The notes: a model not told the origin generated them from the sequence alone. Shown: positions 1 to 8,938, counted from the first letter of the stretch. The stretch: 37,857 nucleotides of DNA from CAZPHU01 sp964586285 (GCA_964586285.1 CAZPHU010000028.1:1-37857), one strand, 5' to 3'. Numbers and translations: made by a program.

Positions 1-118
1 TCTCTGCTTCAGGTTTGCACTCATCTTCATCAATCTTGCTGTAATCCGAATCGTTACTCATTCCGGTGTGGCCGCCCCAGTTGTCTGCCGCCCAGTCGTC
101 TTCGTGTATGTTGTTCAT
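1..118 (-). CDS. N-terminus of an unknown acidic protein, cut by the left edge
   Basis: An ATG whose first base is at 118 opens a minus-strand frame with no stop to position 1 (39 codons). The ATG follows AGGGAAGC, a reasonable ribosome binding site about 7 bases away. The visible peptide starts MNNIHEDDWAADNWGG and is rich in Asp, Glu, Asn and Trp, with no signal peptide or membrane segment. I do not recognise the family. It lies downstream of the FGE-like gene on the same strand, 139 bases away, so the two could be cotranscribed. Only the start is present and no function is assigned. Confidence 0.5.
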   Translation of the reverse strand, partial: MNNIHEDDWAADNWGGHTGMSNDSDYSKIDEDECKPEAE

Positions 119-257
119 ATATGCTTCCCTGTGCTTGTATGGCGATTCATTTCGTATAGGTAATTTTCCTGATGAGTTCACAATTGTTGGTCTTAACATT
201 GATTATGAACGCTTTGGCTGCTTTGCCGTTAATGTCGAGAATGCTCCCTAACGGGCA

Positions 258-1682
258 TTATTTACGTCGTACCAATCTGAATCCGTACGGCTCCATTCGC
301 ATTTCTTTATAGCCTGCCGCTCGATATGCGGATCTCAGGTGGCTGGAATCCTGGTCGTAATGTGCGCCTTTCATTACGCGGTACTCCGAAGACAAGGGGC
401 CGGTTGGATCGGTCACCGATGATGCTGTATCATATCTTGCATAGTTATCGTTACACCATTCAAGGACGTTGCCGTTCATGTCATAAAGGCCGAATTTGTT
501 GGGCAGCTTTTGGGCAATCGGCTGCACCTCATTACCGGAGTTTCGATTGTACCAGGCATATTTGTCGGCCTTTTCAAAGGAACCGTCATCCCCCCAGCTG
601 TATGCGCTGTTCGTATCGGCGCGGGCGGCGTATTCCCATTCAGCTTCCGTGGGAAGACGGTAACCGTTGTTACCGTAATATATGCGCACATCACTCATCC
701 TTGAACAGTATTTGAAATCGCGATGCCAGCTGTGTTGAATGTTTCTCCAACTGTAAACCGCATCGAGCCCGGCGGCACTGCTCATGGCGTTACAGAACAA
801 GACTGCGTCATACCAGGTAACCTTGTGAACCGGCTTCATATCCCCCGTCCAACGGGATGGGTTGACACCTGTGATTCTCATGTATTCCTTCTGAGTGACG
901 GGAGTGGCACTTATCATGTAATCGTATGTAAATGACACTTGGTGCGCGGGATTTTCGTTGGCAAAAGGACCGTCGGGATTGTCGGTGCCCCGGATAAAGG
1001 ATTTACCCTTGGAATCGATAGAAACCATTTTCCTGGTCAGGTCCCGGTTGAAGCTCAGCTGCAAGTTCTTGCTTACTGTACAGTAGATTGGATATTGCTG
1101 CGGGAAATAACCATCGGGGGCGGCAAAAAGAATAAGCGTATCTTCACGGCCCAGGCATTCGTCAAAACTTTTCGATGTCGTTTCAAATTTCTTTGCGGAC
1201 AGATTCCCTGTATTTGAGAAATATCGTTTCGAGGAAAACCCGTATGATGGGATTGTCATGGTCGATCCGGAAGTTTTCAGTTCGTAAATATATAAACCGG
1301 CTCCCGGGGAAGGCAGTTTGGTTGAAAACGCCCCCTTCTTTATTTCTCCGTCGAATAATACCGCAACTCTCCTTCCCGCGATATTATAAGCGGACACCGT
1401 TATATGGTCGGGAGCAGGACAATTCCAGTGAAGGCGATCGTGTTTGATAAAAACAGGCTGTGTGGTGTAAGTTCTTTCTTTAAGGTTTCTTACAGGTAAA
1501 CTCGAGAACCTGAAATAGCCGTCGGTGTCGGTTGTGCATTTTCGGATAACGTATTTTATACCGATGACCGCCTGCGCAATCGGCTCCCCTGTCAGTGAAT
1601 CGGTAAGTGTTCCGTCGATATCCATTACCGCGTATGATTGAGTGAAAACGATTGTCAAAAACATACAGATCATGTTTTTCAT
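258..1682 (-). CDS. Secreted FGE-sulfatase-fold (SUMF1-like) protein with N-terminal beta-sandwich modules
   Basis: The protein has 474 residues from the ATG at 1682, which follows AGG and gives a clean signal peptide (MKNMICMFLTIVFTQSYA). The longest frame starts at a TTG at 1718 with a poorer signal. After the signal comes a carboxypeptidase-regulatory-like segment (about 20-65). Next is a segment resembling the FlgD/Por-secretion fold (about 90-145, with YNIAGRRVAVLFDG and PGAGLYIYELKTSG). The FGE-sulfatase domain follows (about 215-474), recognised by TPVTQKEYMRITGVNPSRW, RLPTEAEWEYAARA, YDMNGNVLEWCND and the terminal YGFRLVRRK. True formylglycine-generating enzymes carry cysteines near the end. 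Here the matching stretch reads GAHYDQDSSHLRSAYR with none, so sulfatase activation is unlikely. A structural or ligand-binding surface role is more likely. The family call is firm; the function is open. Confidence 0.85.
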   Translation of the reverse strand: MKNMICMFLTIVFTQSYAVMDIDGTLTDSLTGEPIAQAVIGIKYVIRKCTTDTDGYFRFSSLPVRNLKERTYTTQPVFIKHDRLHWNCPAPDHITVSAYNIAGRRVAVLFDGEIKKGAFSTKLPSPGAGLYIYELKTSGSTMTIPSYGFSSKRYFSNTGNLSAKKFETTSKSFDECLGREDTLILFAAPDGYFPQQYPIYCTVSKNLQLSFNRDLTRKMVSIDSKGKSFIRGTDNPDGPFANENPAHQVSFTYDYMISATPVTQKEYMRITGVNPSRWTGDMKPVHKVTWYDAVLFCNAMSSAAGLDAVYSWRNIQHSWHRDFKYCSRMSDVRIYYGNNGYRLPTEAEWEYAARADTNSAYSWGDDGSFEKADKYAWYNRNSGNEVQPIAQKLPNKFGLYDMNGNVLEWCNDNYARYDTASSVTDPTGPLSSEYRVMKGAHYDQDSSHLRSAYRAAGYKEMRMEPYGFRLVRRK

Positions 1683-1942
1683 TGCATACCTGACAAGGGA
1701 AATAAGTTTAAGGTTCAAGCGGCGTGAGCACGAGAGCTTTCTTTAATTATAAATAAATGAGAATTCCCGATTCAATGAAAATCGGGGCTGCATCCGTCAT
1801 TATCGTGCGCTTCGGATCGCAAGGCCAAGCGAAACAATGCCTTAAAGTAGAAAGAAAAGTTTACCGGTATGAATCTGCGAAAAAAAAGCGAAAAATGCCT
1901 TCAAAGGACCAACCGACAGGCAGTTGACGGCTTAGCCGTGTA

Positions 1943-4189
1943 CTAACCAAGCAAAATCGAGTTTATCTCATCATGAAATCCATTTGCAGCGGCTGATATG
2001 GGCACTCCGTCTATTTTGAGCACGGGTACCATGCCCATAAGAGCATTGGTCAGGAAAACCACGTCAGCTTCTTTAAGCTTCTCAACGCTTATTTTGCACT
2101 GCTCTACCTGTATGCCCCTTTCGGACAAAATGTCGCAAACCGCCCTTTCCATTGTACCCGGTAGTACATGTTCGGACTGGGGGCGGTACCATTTGCCCTT
2201 AATAACGCAAAGTATATTGGCGGTGGCGGTTTCGCTTACACTCCTGTCTATATTTAATATGAGGGCCTCATCCGCACCATTAAGCCCCGCCCATCTATTG
2301 GCCATTTTGTAAAACATATAGTTCATTGTTTTGTGGGATGATAGATGCATATATCTGCTGTGAGGGTACACGGCCAGATGCAACCCGTTTCGTCCCAGGG
2401 TGTGAAGCCTGTGTACGTAGGGGCGAGCCGTTACAAGCATATTCACCTGCGCTTTTCCCGGCTCGCCCGCAGCGGCCAGAATCTTTACGGCGGCTGTGTC
2501 GTTTGAAAGTCCGCATCGATCAACCACCTGCGCAACAACCTCATCCCACGTAATGTCCGGAGGCTCGATTCCGAAACAAAATCTGAAAGATCGATTGAAA
2601 CGCTCGATATGCCTGTTTAATCGGTACGGCTTTGCGCTTTTGACCCGTACGGTTTCGAAGATACCGTTTCCGTAAAGAAAGCCCTCGTCGTTTACAGATA
2701 CATAAATTTCATCCCGGGGTATGAATTTGCCGTTGTACCAGGCTGTGGGAGTCGGCGGTTCATCAAATGATGCCGCCCGGCCAAGCGCGCTTATCAGTGT
2801 CTTGCCCTTATGGAGAGTCTCCTCGTATTCATCGGCCGGATCAGAGTCGTACACAATACCGCCGCCGACCGAAAACAAAAGCCTGTCGTCTTTTATTGTT
2901 GCCGTACGGATAGCGATTGACAGGTCCATGGTATCATGAAAACTTATATAGCCGATCGATCCTGTATAGATATGACGACGGACCGGTTCGAGTTCGTCAA
3001 TAATCTCCATCGACCGTATTTTTGGACATCCTGTAATCGACCCGCCCGGAAAAGCAGCACGAATAAGATCTACCGCATCTTTGTTTTCATCAAGCACGCC
3101 GTCAATGGTTGATACAAGATGAAACACATTTTCGTATGCTTCCACGCGTTTGTGCTCTCGTACTTTTACCGACCCGGGGACGCAAACTTTTCCAATATCG
3201 TTTCGCATAAGATCAACAATCATCGACAGCTCCGCATCATCCTTGCGGCTTGCGGCAAGAGTATTGCGGTTTTTCCTGTCCTCTTGTAATGTCTTTCCAC
3301 GAGGTTTCGTACCTTTAATCGGGCGGGTTTCAACGCGCCGGCCGCGAAGCTCGATGAACCTTTCGGGCGATGTGGAGACGATATGGTGGTCGCCCGCATT
3401 TATATACGAAAAGAATGCCGCCGGGTTTAATTCAAAAAGAGAGGAAAAGAGTAGGAATGCATCCCCTTGGAATGCGGTTTCAAACCGTTGAGACATGTTT
3501 ACCTGATACACGTGGCCGCGAATTATATAATCGCGAATCGCCTCAATGGATCGCATATACTCTTCTCGGGTAAAGCATGATTTTATGCCTGAACATGTCG
3601 CTTTCTTTGCTGCGGCAACAGGAGAGGAGCCAAGAAGCGAACGATGGAATGATTTCAGGCGCTTTAGCGCATCGCCCGCCGGTGATGAAACGTGAACCGT
3701 TCTCTTTTCCTCAAAACGATCTTCTACAAGCATTACCGACGGTGCAACCATGTAGAGGTGCGGCAGATGAAGATCATCTATACTGGTTCGCGGAAGGATT
3801 TCAATGCAGTCTTTCAGGTCATACGACAGATACCCAAGCAGCCCGGCACAGATCGGAAGCGGATAGTCGTTATCGGGCAGCTTATATAAACGCAGTATAT
3901 GCTGCAGAATATGCAGAGGATCGATTTCAAAGGTTTTGCTGCTCCCCGCCGATTCAACAGTTGCATGAGTCAGATTTGCCCTGATCGAAAGCCACGGATC
4001 GATTCCCAGTATGTCGTAGCGGGCACAATCGGCTATTCCACCGCTTGTCAATACTACGGTGCCGGGAAGGTGAACAAATTTTGCCGCAATATCAAGAAAC
4101 GAAAGATCGGATTGCAAAGGCGAGGATACCGGAGCATCCGGTGCGGAAGGCAAAAAATCTTGTATAGACTGCAAAGAAGGTGAAGTCAT
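1943..4189 (-). CDS. pabBC: Aminodeoxychorismate synthase component I fused to 4-amino-4-deoxychorismate lyase (PabB-PabC)
   Basis: This 748-residue fusion would convert chorismate plus PabA-derived ammonia into 4-amino-4-deoxychorismate, then release pyruvate to give p-aminobenzoate. The chorismate-binding domain spans about 200-470 and has TRPIKGTKPRGK (Lys292), MIVDLMRNDIGKVC, PGGSITGCPKIRSMEI and YTGSIGYIS. Lys in PIKGT is the PabB hallmark; anthranilate synthases have PIAGT. From about 483 an aminotransferase class IV domain follows, with NDEGFLYGNGIFETVRV, the likely PLP lysine in SSHKTMNY (Lys620) and SVSETATANI. The start overlaps the pabA stop by four bases (ATGA), which implies translational coupling. 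Gene order NRPS-pabA-pabBC suggests dedicated PABA supply to the NRPS. A general folate role is also possible, because I cannot see whether another pab set exists elsewhere. Confidence 0.93.
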   Translation of the reverse strand: MTSPSLQSIQDFLPSAPDAPVSSPLQSDLSFLDIAAKFVHLPGTVVLTSGGIADCARYDILGIDPWLSIRANLTHATVESAGSSKTFEIDPLHILQHILRLYKLPDNDYPLPICAGLLGYLSYDLKDCIEILPRTSIDDLHLPHLYMVAPSVMLVEDRFEEKRTVHVSSPAGDALKRLKSFHRSLLGSSPVAAAKKATCSGIKSCFTREEYMRSIEAIRDYIIRGHVYQVNMSQRFETAFQGDAFLLFSSLFELNPAAFFSYINAGDHHIVSTSPERFIELRGRRVETRPIKGTKPRGKTLQEDRKNRNTLAASRKDDAELSMIVDLMRNDIGKVCVPGSVKVREHKRVEAYENVFHLVSTIDGVLDENKDAVDLIRAAFPGGSITGCPKIRSMEIIDELEPVRRHIYTGSIGYISFHDTMDLSIAIRTATIKDDRLLFSVGGGIVYDSDPADEYEETLHKGKTLISALGRAASFDEPPTPTAWYNGKFIPRDEIYVSVNDEGFLYGNGIFETVRVKSAKPYRLNRHIERFNRSFRFCFGIEPPDITWDEVVAQVVDRCGLSNDTAAVKILAAAGEPGKAQVNMLVTARPYVHRLHTLGRNGLHLAVYPHSRYMHLSSHKTMNYMFYKMANRWAGLNGADEALILNIDRSVSETATANILCVIKGKWYRPQSEHVLPGTMERAVCDILSERGIQVEQCKISVEKLKEADVVFLTNALMGMVPVLKIDGVPISAAANGFHDEINSILLG

Positions 4190-4776
4190 ATGAGTTGCTC
4201 CCCCAGCGGCCCAAGTTTCAGAAAATTCTGGATCATAGTAAAGCCCTCCGGTGTAAGAAAACTTTCCGGATGAAATTGCACGCCGTGAAGCGCATGCTTG
4301 CGATGTGATATTCCCATGATTTCACCCTCTTGTGCTCTTGCGGTAATCTGTAATTCATCACTTATACGATCAACTACAAGTGAGTGATATCGTGCCGCAA
4401 CAGTAGGGTTTGTAACTCCACTGAAAAGACCTTTTCCCGTATGCTTAATTGAGCTGGTCTTTCCGTGCATGGGCAGAGGTGCACGCACGGTTATACCGCC
4501 GAAAGCCTCATTGATGCACTGCATACCAAGACATACTCCCATAATGGGAATCCGCTCATAAAGAGAGTGGATCAACTCCACCGAAATACCCGCCGCGGCC
4601 GGGTCTTTTGGTCCCGGGCTTATGACTATGTAGCCTGGATTCTGTTGCTTAACCTGCTTTACGGAAATTTTGTCGGCTCTGATAACGGATACTTCCAGAG
4701 GATACGCTCTAAACATCTGAACCAGATTGAAAGTAAACGAATCGTAATTGTCTATCACCAGCAGAGACGGTTTCAT
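4186..4776 (-). CDS. pabA: Aminodeoxychorismate synthase glutamine amidotransferase subunit (PabA/TrpG family)
   Basis: A class I glutamine amidotransferase of 196 residues. It hydrolyses glutamine and passes ammonia to the PabB domain encoded by the next gene. Visible motifs are LLVIDNYDSFTFNLVQ at the start, VISPGPKDPAAAG, the nucleophile elbow MGVCLGMQ (Cys82) and the His-Glu pair in GVQFHPES (His169, Glu171), so the catalytic triad is complete. Sequence alone does not separate PabA from TrpG. The partner gene, overlapping by four bases, has the PabB-type PIKGT lysine, so PABA synthesis is the better call. The start lies 11 bases behind the NRPS stop, which puts it in the same operon. Confidence 0.93.
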   Translation of the reverse strand: MKPSLLVIDNYDSFTFNLVQMFRAYPLEVSVIRADKISVKQVKQQNPGYIVISPGPKDPAAAGISVELIHSLYERIPIMGVCLGMQCINEAFGGITVRAPLPMHGKTSSIKHTGKGLFSGVTNPTVAARYHSLVVDRISDELQITARAQEGEIMGISHRKHALHGVQFHPESFLTPEGFTMIQNFLKLGPLGEQLI

Positions 4777-4787
4777 AGCTGCTCACC

Positions 4788-7700
4788 TTATAACATTGTA
4801 TACCCGCCGTCAACGGGCAGGTAAGTTCCGGTCATGAATTGTGAAAGATCACTTGCCAGAAAGAGAATCGCACCGGCTATGTCGCGTGGGAGACCGTTTC
4901 TTCTCAGAGGGCAATTTGCGGCGGCCGTCTCTTTAATTCGGTTCGACATGGTTGTTGTCGAGTCGGTCAAAGTCAACCCGGGGGCGACTGTGTTGACGCG
5001 AATACCCTCGGGGCCGAGTTCAGCGGCCAGGGCCCTGACAAATGCATCGAGTGCAGCCTTTGCGGAACCGTGAGCACAATATCCGGGTCGTGAAAATTTT
5101 GACATCGTGCTGGATACTGCAATGATACTCCCGCTTTTTCGCTCAGCCATTTCGGGTACAACTGCCTGACAAAGCAAAAACATGGATTTCAATTCATCGG
5201 TGAGTTTGCGTTCGAAATCGGTCCAGTTGATTTCCGTAAAGGGCAGGATCTTAAAACCAATAGCCGCGTTTGAAACCACTACATCTATTTTACCGTAATG
5301 ATTTCGTACCTGCTCAACAAGCTTTTCTACATGCGAGGGGTTTGTCGTATCCGCCTGGAAAATTTCGGCGTTTCCTCCGTCCTCTTCCACTATCTCCTTT
5401 ATCATGTGCGCATGCTTATCGCTTCTGAAGTAGTTTACAGCTACTGATGCTCCCTGGCTTGCCAGAAGCCTCACCGTGGAACGGCCGATTCCTCTGCTTC
5501 CTCCGGTAACAAGTACCACTTTGTCTTCAAGGAGGCCGGGCTGACGTTTGTGAGAGAGTTTGCCGCCGGTATTTCGCGGCTTTTGTACAACTGAATCATC
5601 ATCGGTCTCCATAAGGTCATCTAACTGAGTAAGCTTAGAGGCCAGTTCATCAAGCCGCGGGTATTCGAATATCTTCGAGAGAGCTATTTCCAGTCCCATG
5701 CGTACTTTTATTCTTGCCGTGAGACGAGTGGCGGAAAGTGAGTGTCCGCCCAGCTCAAAAAAGTGCGCACGCTTTCCGATTCGCTCTTCGGGTATTTCCA
5801 AAACCTCGGACCAAAGCTCCGCAAGTAACCGCTGCATTGCACTGGTCGGTGCCTGGTATGTATCGCTTTGCTGCAATATCCCCGATGTTACCTTTAGACC
5901 GCGACGGTTGAGTTTACCGTTTGGAAGTTTGGGAAGTTCATCCAGCGCAATGAAAGCTGAGGGCACCATATAAGAAGGCAGATTCTTTTCGAGAAAAAGT
6001 CTGAGTTTCTTAATGTCAACTTCGATGCCGGGTTGTCGGACGAAAAAAGCAAGCAGCCTGCCTTTTTCACCCACAACCGCCCGGTACCCCATGCCCTCAT
6101 ATTCACCCATTACCTTTTCCACATGCCGCACATCGACCCGAAACCCGCGAATCTTTACCTGAAAGTCCCAACGCCCCAGATATTCCAGATTCCCGTCTCC
6201 CAGATAACGAACAACATCACCCGTATTATAAAGGATGCCGCCGTAATCGCTGCCGAAAGGATTTTTAATGAACCGTTCCTTTGTAAAGTCCTCAAGACGA
6301 TGATAGCCCAGGGACATTCCTGCCGACGCCACATGCATCTCACCGGGTACACCCTGCGGAACAGGTCGTCCCAACTGATCCAGCACGTATACCTGCGTGT
6401 TCTGGATCGGTTTTCCTACCGGAACAAAGCCCTGTGTCCCGTCAAACTTCTCCGTATCGTAGTATGTCATGTCGTTAAGTTCTGTGCATCCATAATTATT
6501 AAGCAGTTTCGCTCCCGGAATTATCTCCCGAAACATCATGACCATCTCTGCGGTAAGCGGCTCGCCGGCTGTCGTACAATAGCGCAGCGAGGGAAGGGAT
6601 ATCTTTGACTCCTTCATATAAAAAAGCATGGACATCATGTGTGAGGGCACAAGGTTTACGCGTGTCGCTTTAGACTCGATCAATGCATTTACAAAAAGTG
6701 CCGGATCCTTAACCCTGTCCGTTTCTATAAACGTTAACGGACAGCCGTTCAGCAGTCCGGCGAAAATCTCTTTGACCGAGACGGCAAAGGCAATGGTAGT
6801 TTTCTGGGCAACCATTTCATCCCGGGTAAAGGGCCAGTTTGATTCTAGATTATTGAACCAGTTGATCAGCTGTCGATGTGGTACGCGCACACCTTTGGGA
6901 GTGCCGGTCGACCCGGATGTATACATAAGATATGCAAGGTCCTCCGGTTTCAATTTTACCCGCGCGGGCTCTAGAAAAGCATTGTCGGTCGTGACAGGTA
7001 ACTTTCCATCAACGACTAAGCAAGCATCCTCTTTCAGGCCGAAGATTGACTTTTCCGATAGTGTACATACTGTCAGTTTCGGCTGCGCATCCCGGGTGAT
7101 CAGATTTAGATACGATTCGGGATATGACGGATCGAGCGGAACATATGCGGCTCCGGCTTTCCATATGGAGAGCATGGCTGCAAGCATGGTAGCACTGCGC
7201 TCCATGCAGATGCCGACAACATCACCCGGCTTTACTCCGCGCTTTGTAAGTTTAGAGGCAAAAAGATTTGCCGCCGAGGCTATTTCGCGATAGCTCCATT
7301 TGCCGCGGCTGTCACAGCAGGCGAGAGCATCGGGGTTTTTAAGCACCTGCTCATCCCAACGCGTAACAAAATCTCGTTTATCCCCGGTCGTGCATCGTGT
7401 AGAATTATACTCGACAAACAGGCGTTGACGGTCGCTTTCGGTAAACATCGTCAAATCGAACAGCTTTTTTTTACCGCTTGTCATCATTTCACGCAGCAGC
7501 TGCTCGTGATGTTTCAAAAGGTTTTGGATCGTGGAAGCCCGGTATAGATCCGATGCATACATAACCTCAACTTCCAGTTTGTTTCTGTCGCCGGTAAAGG
7601 ACAGCTCTATTTCACAACGTGCAACTGCATCCTTGCCGGTTGCCGTGCGATATCCCTCATGTCCAGGGTAGGAGCAAAACCGGATGCCTCCCGGATTAGA

Positions 7701-8807
7701 TTGTTGCAGGTGAGTGCGGGGAAAGTTTTGGTGGCGTATCACAAGAGGCAGGAGAGGATTTGTCTGGTCGCCGCGCTCAATTGCAGAAGAGTAAACAATG
7801 CGCTCAAAAGGCACTGCCTGATGATCAAAGCCCGAAAGAGCGCTCGAGCGTACTGAATTCATGAATTCTTCAACGGTCATGTCCTCGTCAACTATCACGC
7901 GCAGCGGGAGTATATTGACGAAAAACCCGATAAGCTGCTCTATTTCGGGAAGAATCCTTCCCGACGTTGTGGTCCCGATACAAAGATCCTGCTTACCTGT
8001 ATATCGCTTGACAGTCAAGGCCAGAGCGGCCAGCAGGCACATAAACATTGTACAACCGTTGGTCTGAGCAAATCTCTCAAGTGATTCGGAGAAGTCTTTT
8101 GGATAAATATGCTCCAGCCGCTCACTGATTTTGCCGCAATCGGGAGTCCTTAGAAAATCGGCAGGTAATTCAAGTGACGCCTCGTATCCTTCGAGATGTT
8201 TATGCCAGTACGCCAGTCCCTCGGAGAGATCGATTTTTCTTTGCCAATGTGCGAAATCCGTATATTGGACGGGAAGAGGGCTGAGCTGAGGTTTACCGTC
8301 GGTTGAAAATGCGGCATAGCATTGCTGCAATTCGGAAAACAATATGCTCTCCACCGACCAACCGTCGGCCGCTATGTGATGAACGTTAAGCAGCAGGATG
8401 TGGCGCTTCGGATTAATCCTAAGAAGCTGTCCCTTGATGATCGGACCGTTTTCGAGATCGAATACGTGACGGGCGTTTTCTTCTATGTAACGGGAAATCT
8501 CACCTTCTTCGACATGGACAAGAGTAAGTTCAAACGGTTGAGGTGGGTTGATGATCTGTACTATCTCCCCTCGATCATTGGTCTTATAGAGTGCCCGCAA
8601 CGTTTCATGACGACTTATGATTTGCGTAAGACTTTTGTTTAGGGAGGCTACATCCAATTCTCCTTCAAGAAGAAAAACAACGGGTATGTCGTAACTGAGG
8701 TCATGTGGATTCTTTTGGTTGAGCATCCACATCCTCTCCTGAAACCACGAGAGCGGATGTCCTGCGCCCCTTCGTGTTACCGGTGTAATAGTCGTCGCTC
8801 TATTCAT
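4788..8807 (-). CDS. Single-module NRPS, C-A-PCP-SDR, predicted to load p-aminobenzoate
   Basis: The protein has 1339 residues from the ATG at 8807 (AGGAG four bases before); a TTG at 8831 opens the longest frame but has a poorer signal. The condensation domain (about 15-440) has an intact HHIAADG (143-149). The adenylation domain (about 470-970) has LMYTSGSTGTPKG, NYGCTE, TGDVVRYL and the A10 lysine in PNGKLNR (Lys965). The carrier domain has LGGHSL (Ser1023). An SDR domain fills about 1095-1339, with TGGSRGIG for the nucleotide. The segment normally beginning FD at position 235 reads FAVSVKEIF, so the alpha-amino-binding Asp is Ala. My alignment to GrsA gives the pocket A675, V676, K679, N718, T745, A747, N771, D779, M780, K965. 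That fits an aryl amine and resembles the albicidin PABA code. The SDR has His1246 at the catalytic Tyr position. There is no thioesterase. Domain calls are firm; the substrate is inferred. Confidence 0.92.
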   Translation of the reverse strand: MNRATTITPVTRRGAGHPLSWFQERMWMLNQKNPHDLSYDIPVVFLLEGELDVASLNKSLTQIISRHETLRALYKTNDRGEIVQIINPPQPFELTLVHVEEGEISRYIEENARHVFDLENGPIIKGQLLRINPKRHILLLNVHHIAADGWSVESILFSELQQCYAAFSTDGKPQLSPLPVQYTDFAHWQRKIDLSEGLAYWHKHLEGYEASLELPADFLRTPDCGKISERLEHIYPKDFSESLERFAQTNGCTMFMCLLAALALTVKRYTGKQDLCIGTTTSGRILPEIEQLIGFFVNILPLRVIVDEDMTVEEFMNSVRSSALSGFDHQAVPFERIVYSSAIERGDQTNPLLPLVIRHQNFPRTHLQQSNPGGIRFCSYPGHEGYRTATGKDAVARCEIELSFTGDRNKLEVEVMYASDLYRASTIQNLLKHHEQLLREMMTSGKKKLFDLTMFTESDRQRLFVEYNSTRCTTGDKRDFVTRWDEQVLKNPDALACCDSRGKWSYREIASAANLFASKLTKRGVKPGDVVGICMERSATMLAAMLSIWKAGAAYVPLDPSYPESYLNLITRDAQPKLTVCTLSEKSIFGLKEDACLVVDGKLPVTTDNAFLEPARVKLKPEDLAYLMYTSGSTGTPKGVRVPHRQLINWFNNLESNWPFTRDEMVAQKTTIAFAVSVKEIFAGLLNGCPLTFIETDRVKDPALFVNALIESKATRVNLVPSHMMSMLFYMKESKISLPSLRYCTTAGEPLTAEMVMMFREIIPGAKLLNNYGCTELNDMTYYDTEKFDGTQGFVPVGKPIQNTQVYVLDQLGRPVPQGVPGEMHVASAGMSLGYHRLEDFTKERFIKNPFGSDYGGILYNTGDVVRYLGDGNLEYLGRWDFQVKIRGFRVDVRHVEKVMGEYEGMGYRAVVGEKGRLLAFFVRQPGIEVDIKKLRLFLEKNLPSYMVPSAFIALDELPKLPNGKLNRRGLKVTSGILQQSDTYQAPTSAMQRLLAELWSEVLEIPEERIGKRAHFFELGGHSLSATRLTARIKVRMGLEIALSKIFEYPRLDELASKLTQLDDLMETDDDSVVQKPRNTGGKLSHKRQPGLLEDKVVLVTGGSRGIGRSTVRLLASQGASVAVNYFRSDKHAHMIKEIVEEDGGNAEIFQADTTNPSHVEKLVEQVRNHYGKIDVVVSNAAIGFKILPFTEINWTDFERKLTDELKSMFLLCQAVVPEMAERKSGSIIAVSSTMSKFSRPGYCAHGSAKAALDAFVRALAAELGPEGIRVNTVAPGLTLTDSTTTMSNRIKETAAANCPLRRNGLPRDIAGAILFLASDLSQFMTGTYLPVDGGYTML

Positions 8808-8844
8808 TATTCTCCTGTCTCCGGATATCAAAACTACTGGTTTT

Positions 8845-8915
8845 GCGTAAAATAAGTGATGTTGATAATAAAAGGAAAGTGAATAAGTGAAGGGAATGTT
8901 TGGCGTAAAATGTGA
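8845..8915. promoter_or_regulatory. Direct repeats upstream of the NRPS operon, candidate regulator sites
   Basis: Read on the NRPS coding strand, TCACTTATTTTACGC lies at 8859-8845, TCACATTTTACGC at 8915-8903, and a shorter copy TCACTTATT at 8890-8882. The shared core, ATTTTACGC preceded by TCAC, recurs in the same orientation within 71 bases, 38 bases from the NRPS start codon. No good -35/-10 pair is visible here, which would suit activator-dependent expression. The repeats are seen directly; the regulatory role is inferred. Confidence 0.4.
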
Positions 8916-8938
8916 CTTATCCTTGTAACCTGTTCATG

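Noticed and set aside
66..251. 61-codon plus-strand frame at the left edge
   Set aside because: It overlaps the better supported minus-strand start at 118, which has its own ribosome binding site.
238..257. Hairpin AATGCTC/GGGCATT after the FGE-like gene
   Set aside because: Short stem with a G-T pair and no T-run on the coding strand.
1884..1942. Terminator after pabBC
   Set aside because: Only a five-base stem with a three-base loop (ACGGC/GCCGT) and a distant T-run are visible; too weak to list.
1943..4776. Anthranilate synthase (TrpE/TrpG) as the identity of the two chorismate genes
   Set aside because: The PIKGT lysine and the fused class IV lyase domain point to aminodeoxychorismate and PABA instead.
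4788..5525. Standard NRPS thioester reductase (R) domain at the NRPS C-terminus
   Set aside because: The domain is short (~245 residues) and FabG-like with TGGSRGIG and VDGGYTML; R domains are longer extended SDRs with different motifs.
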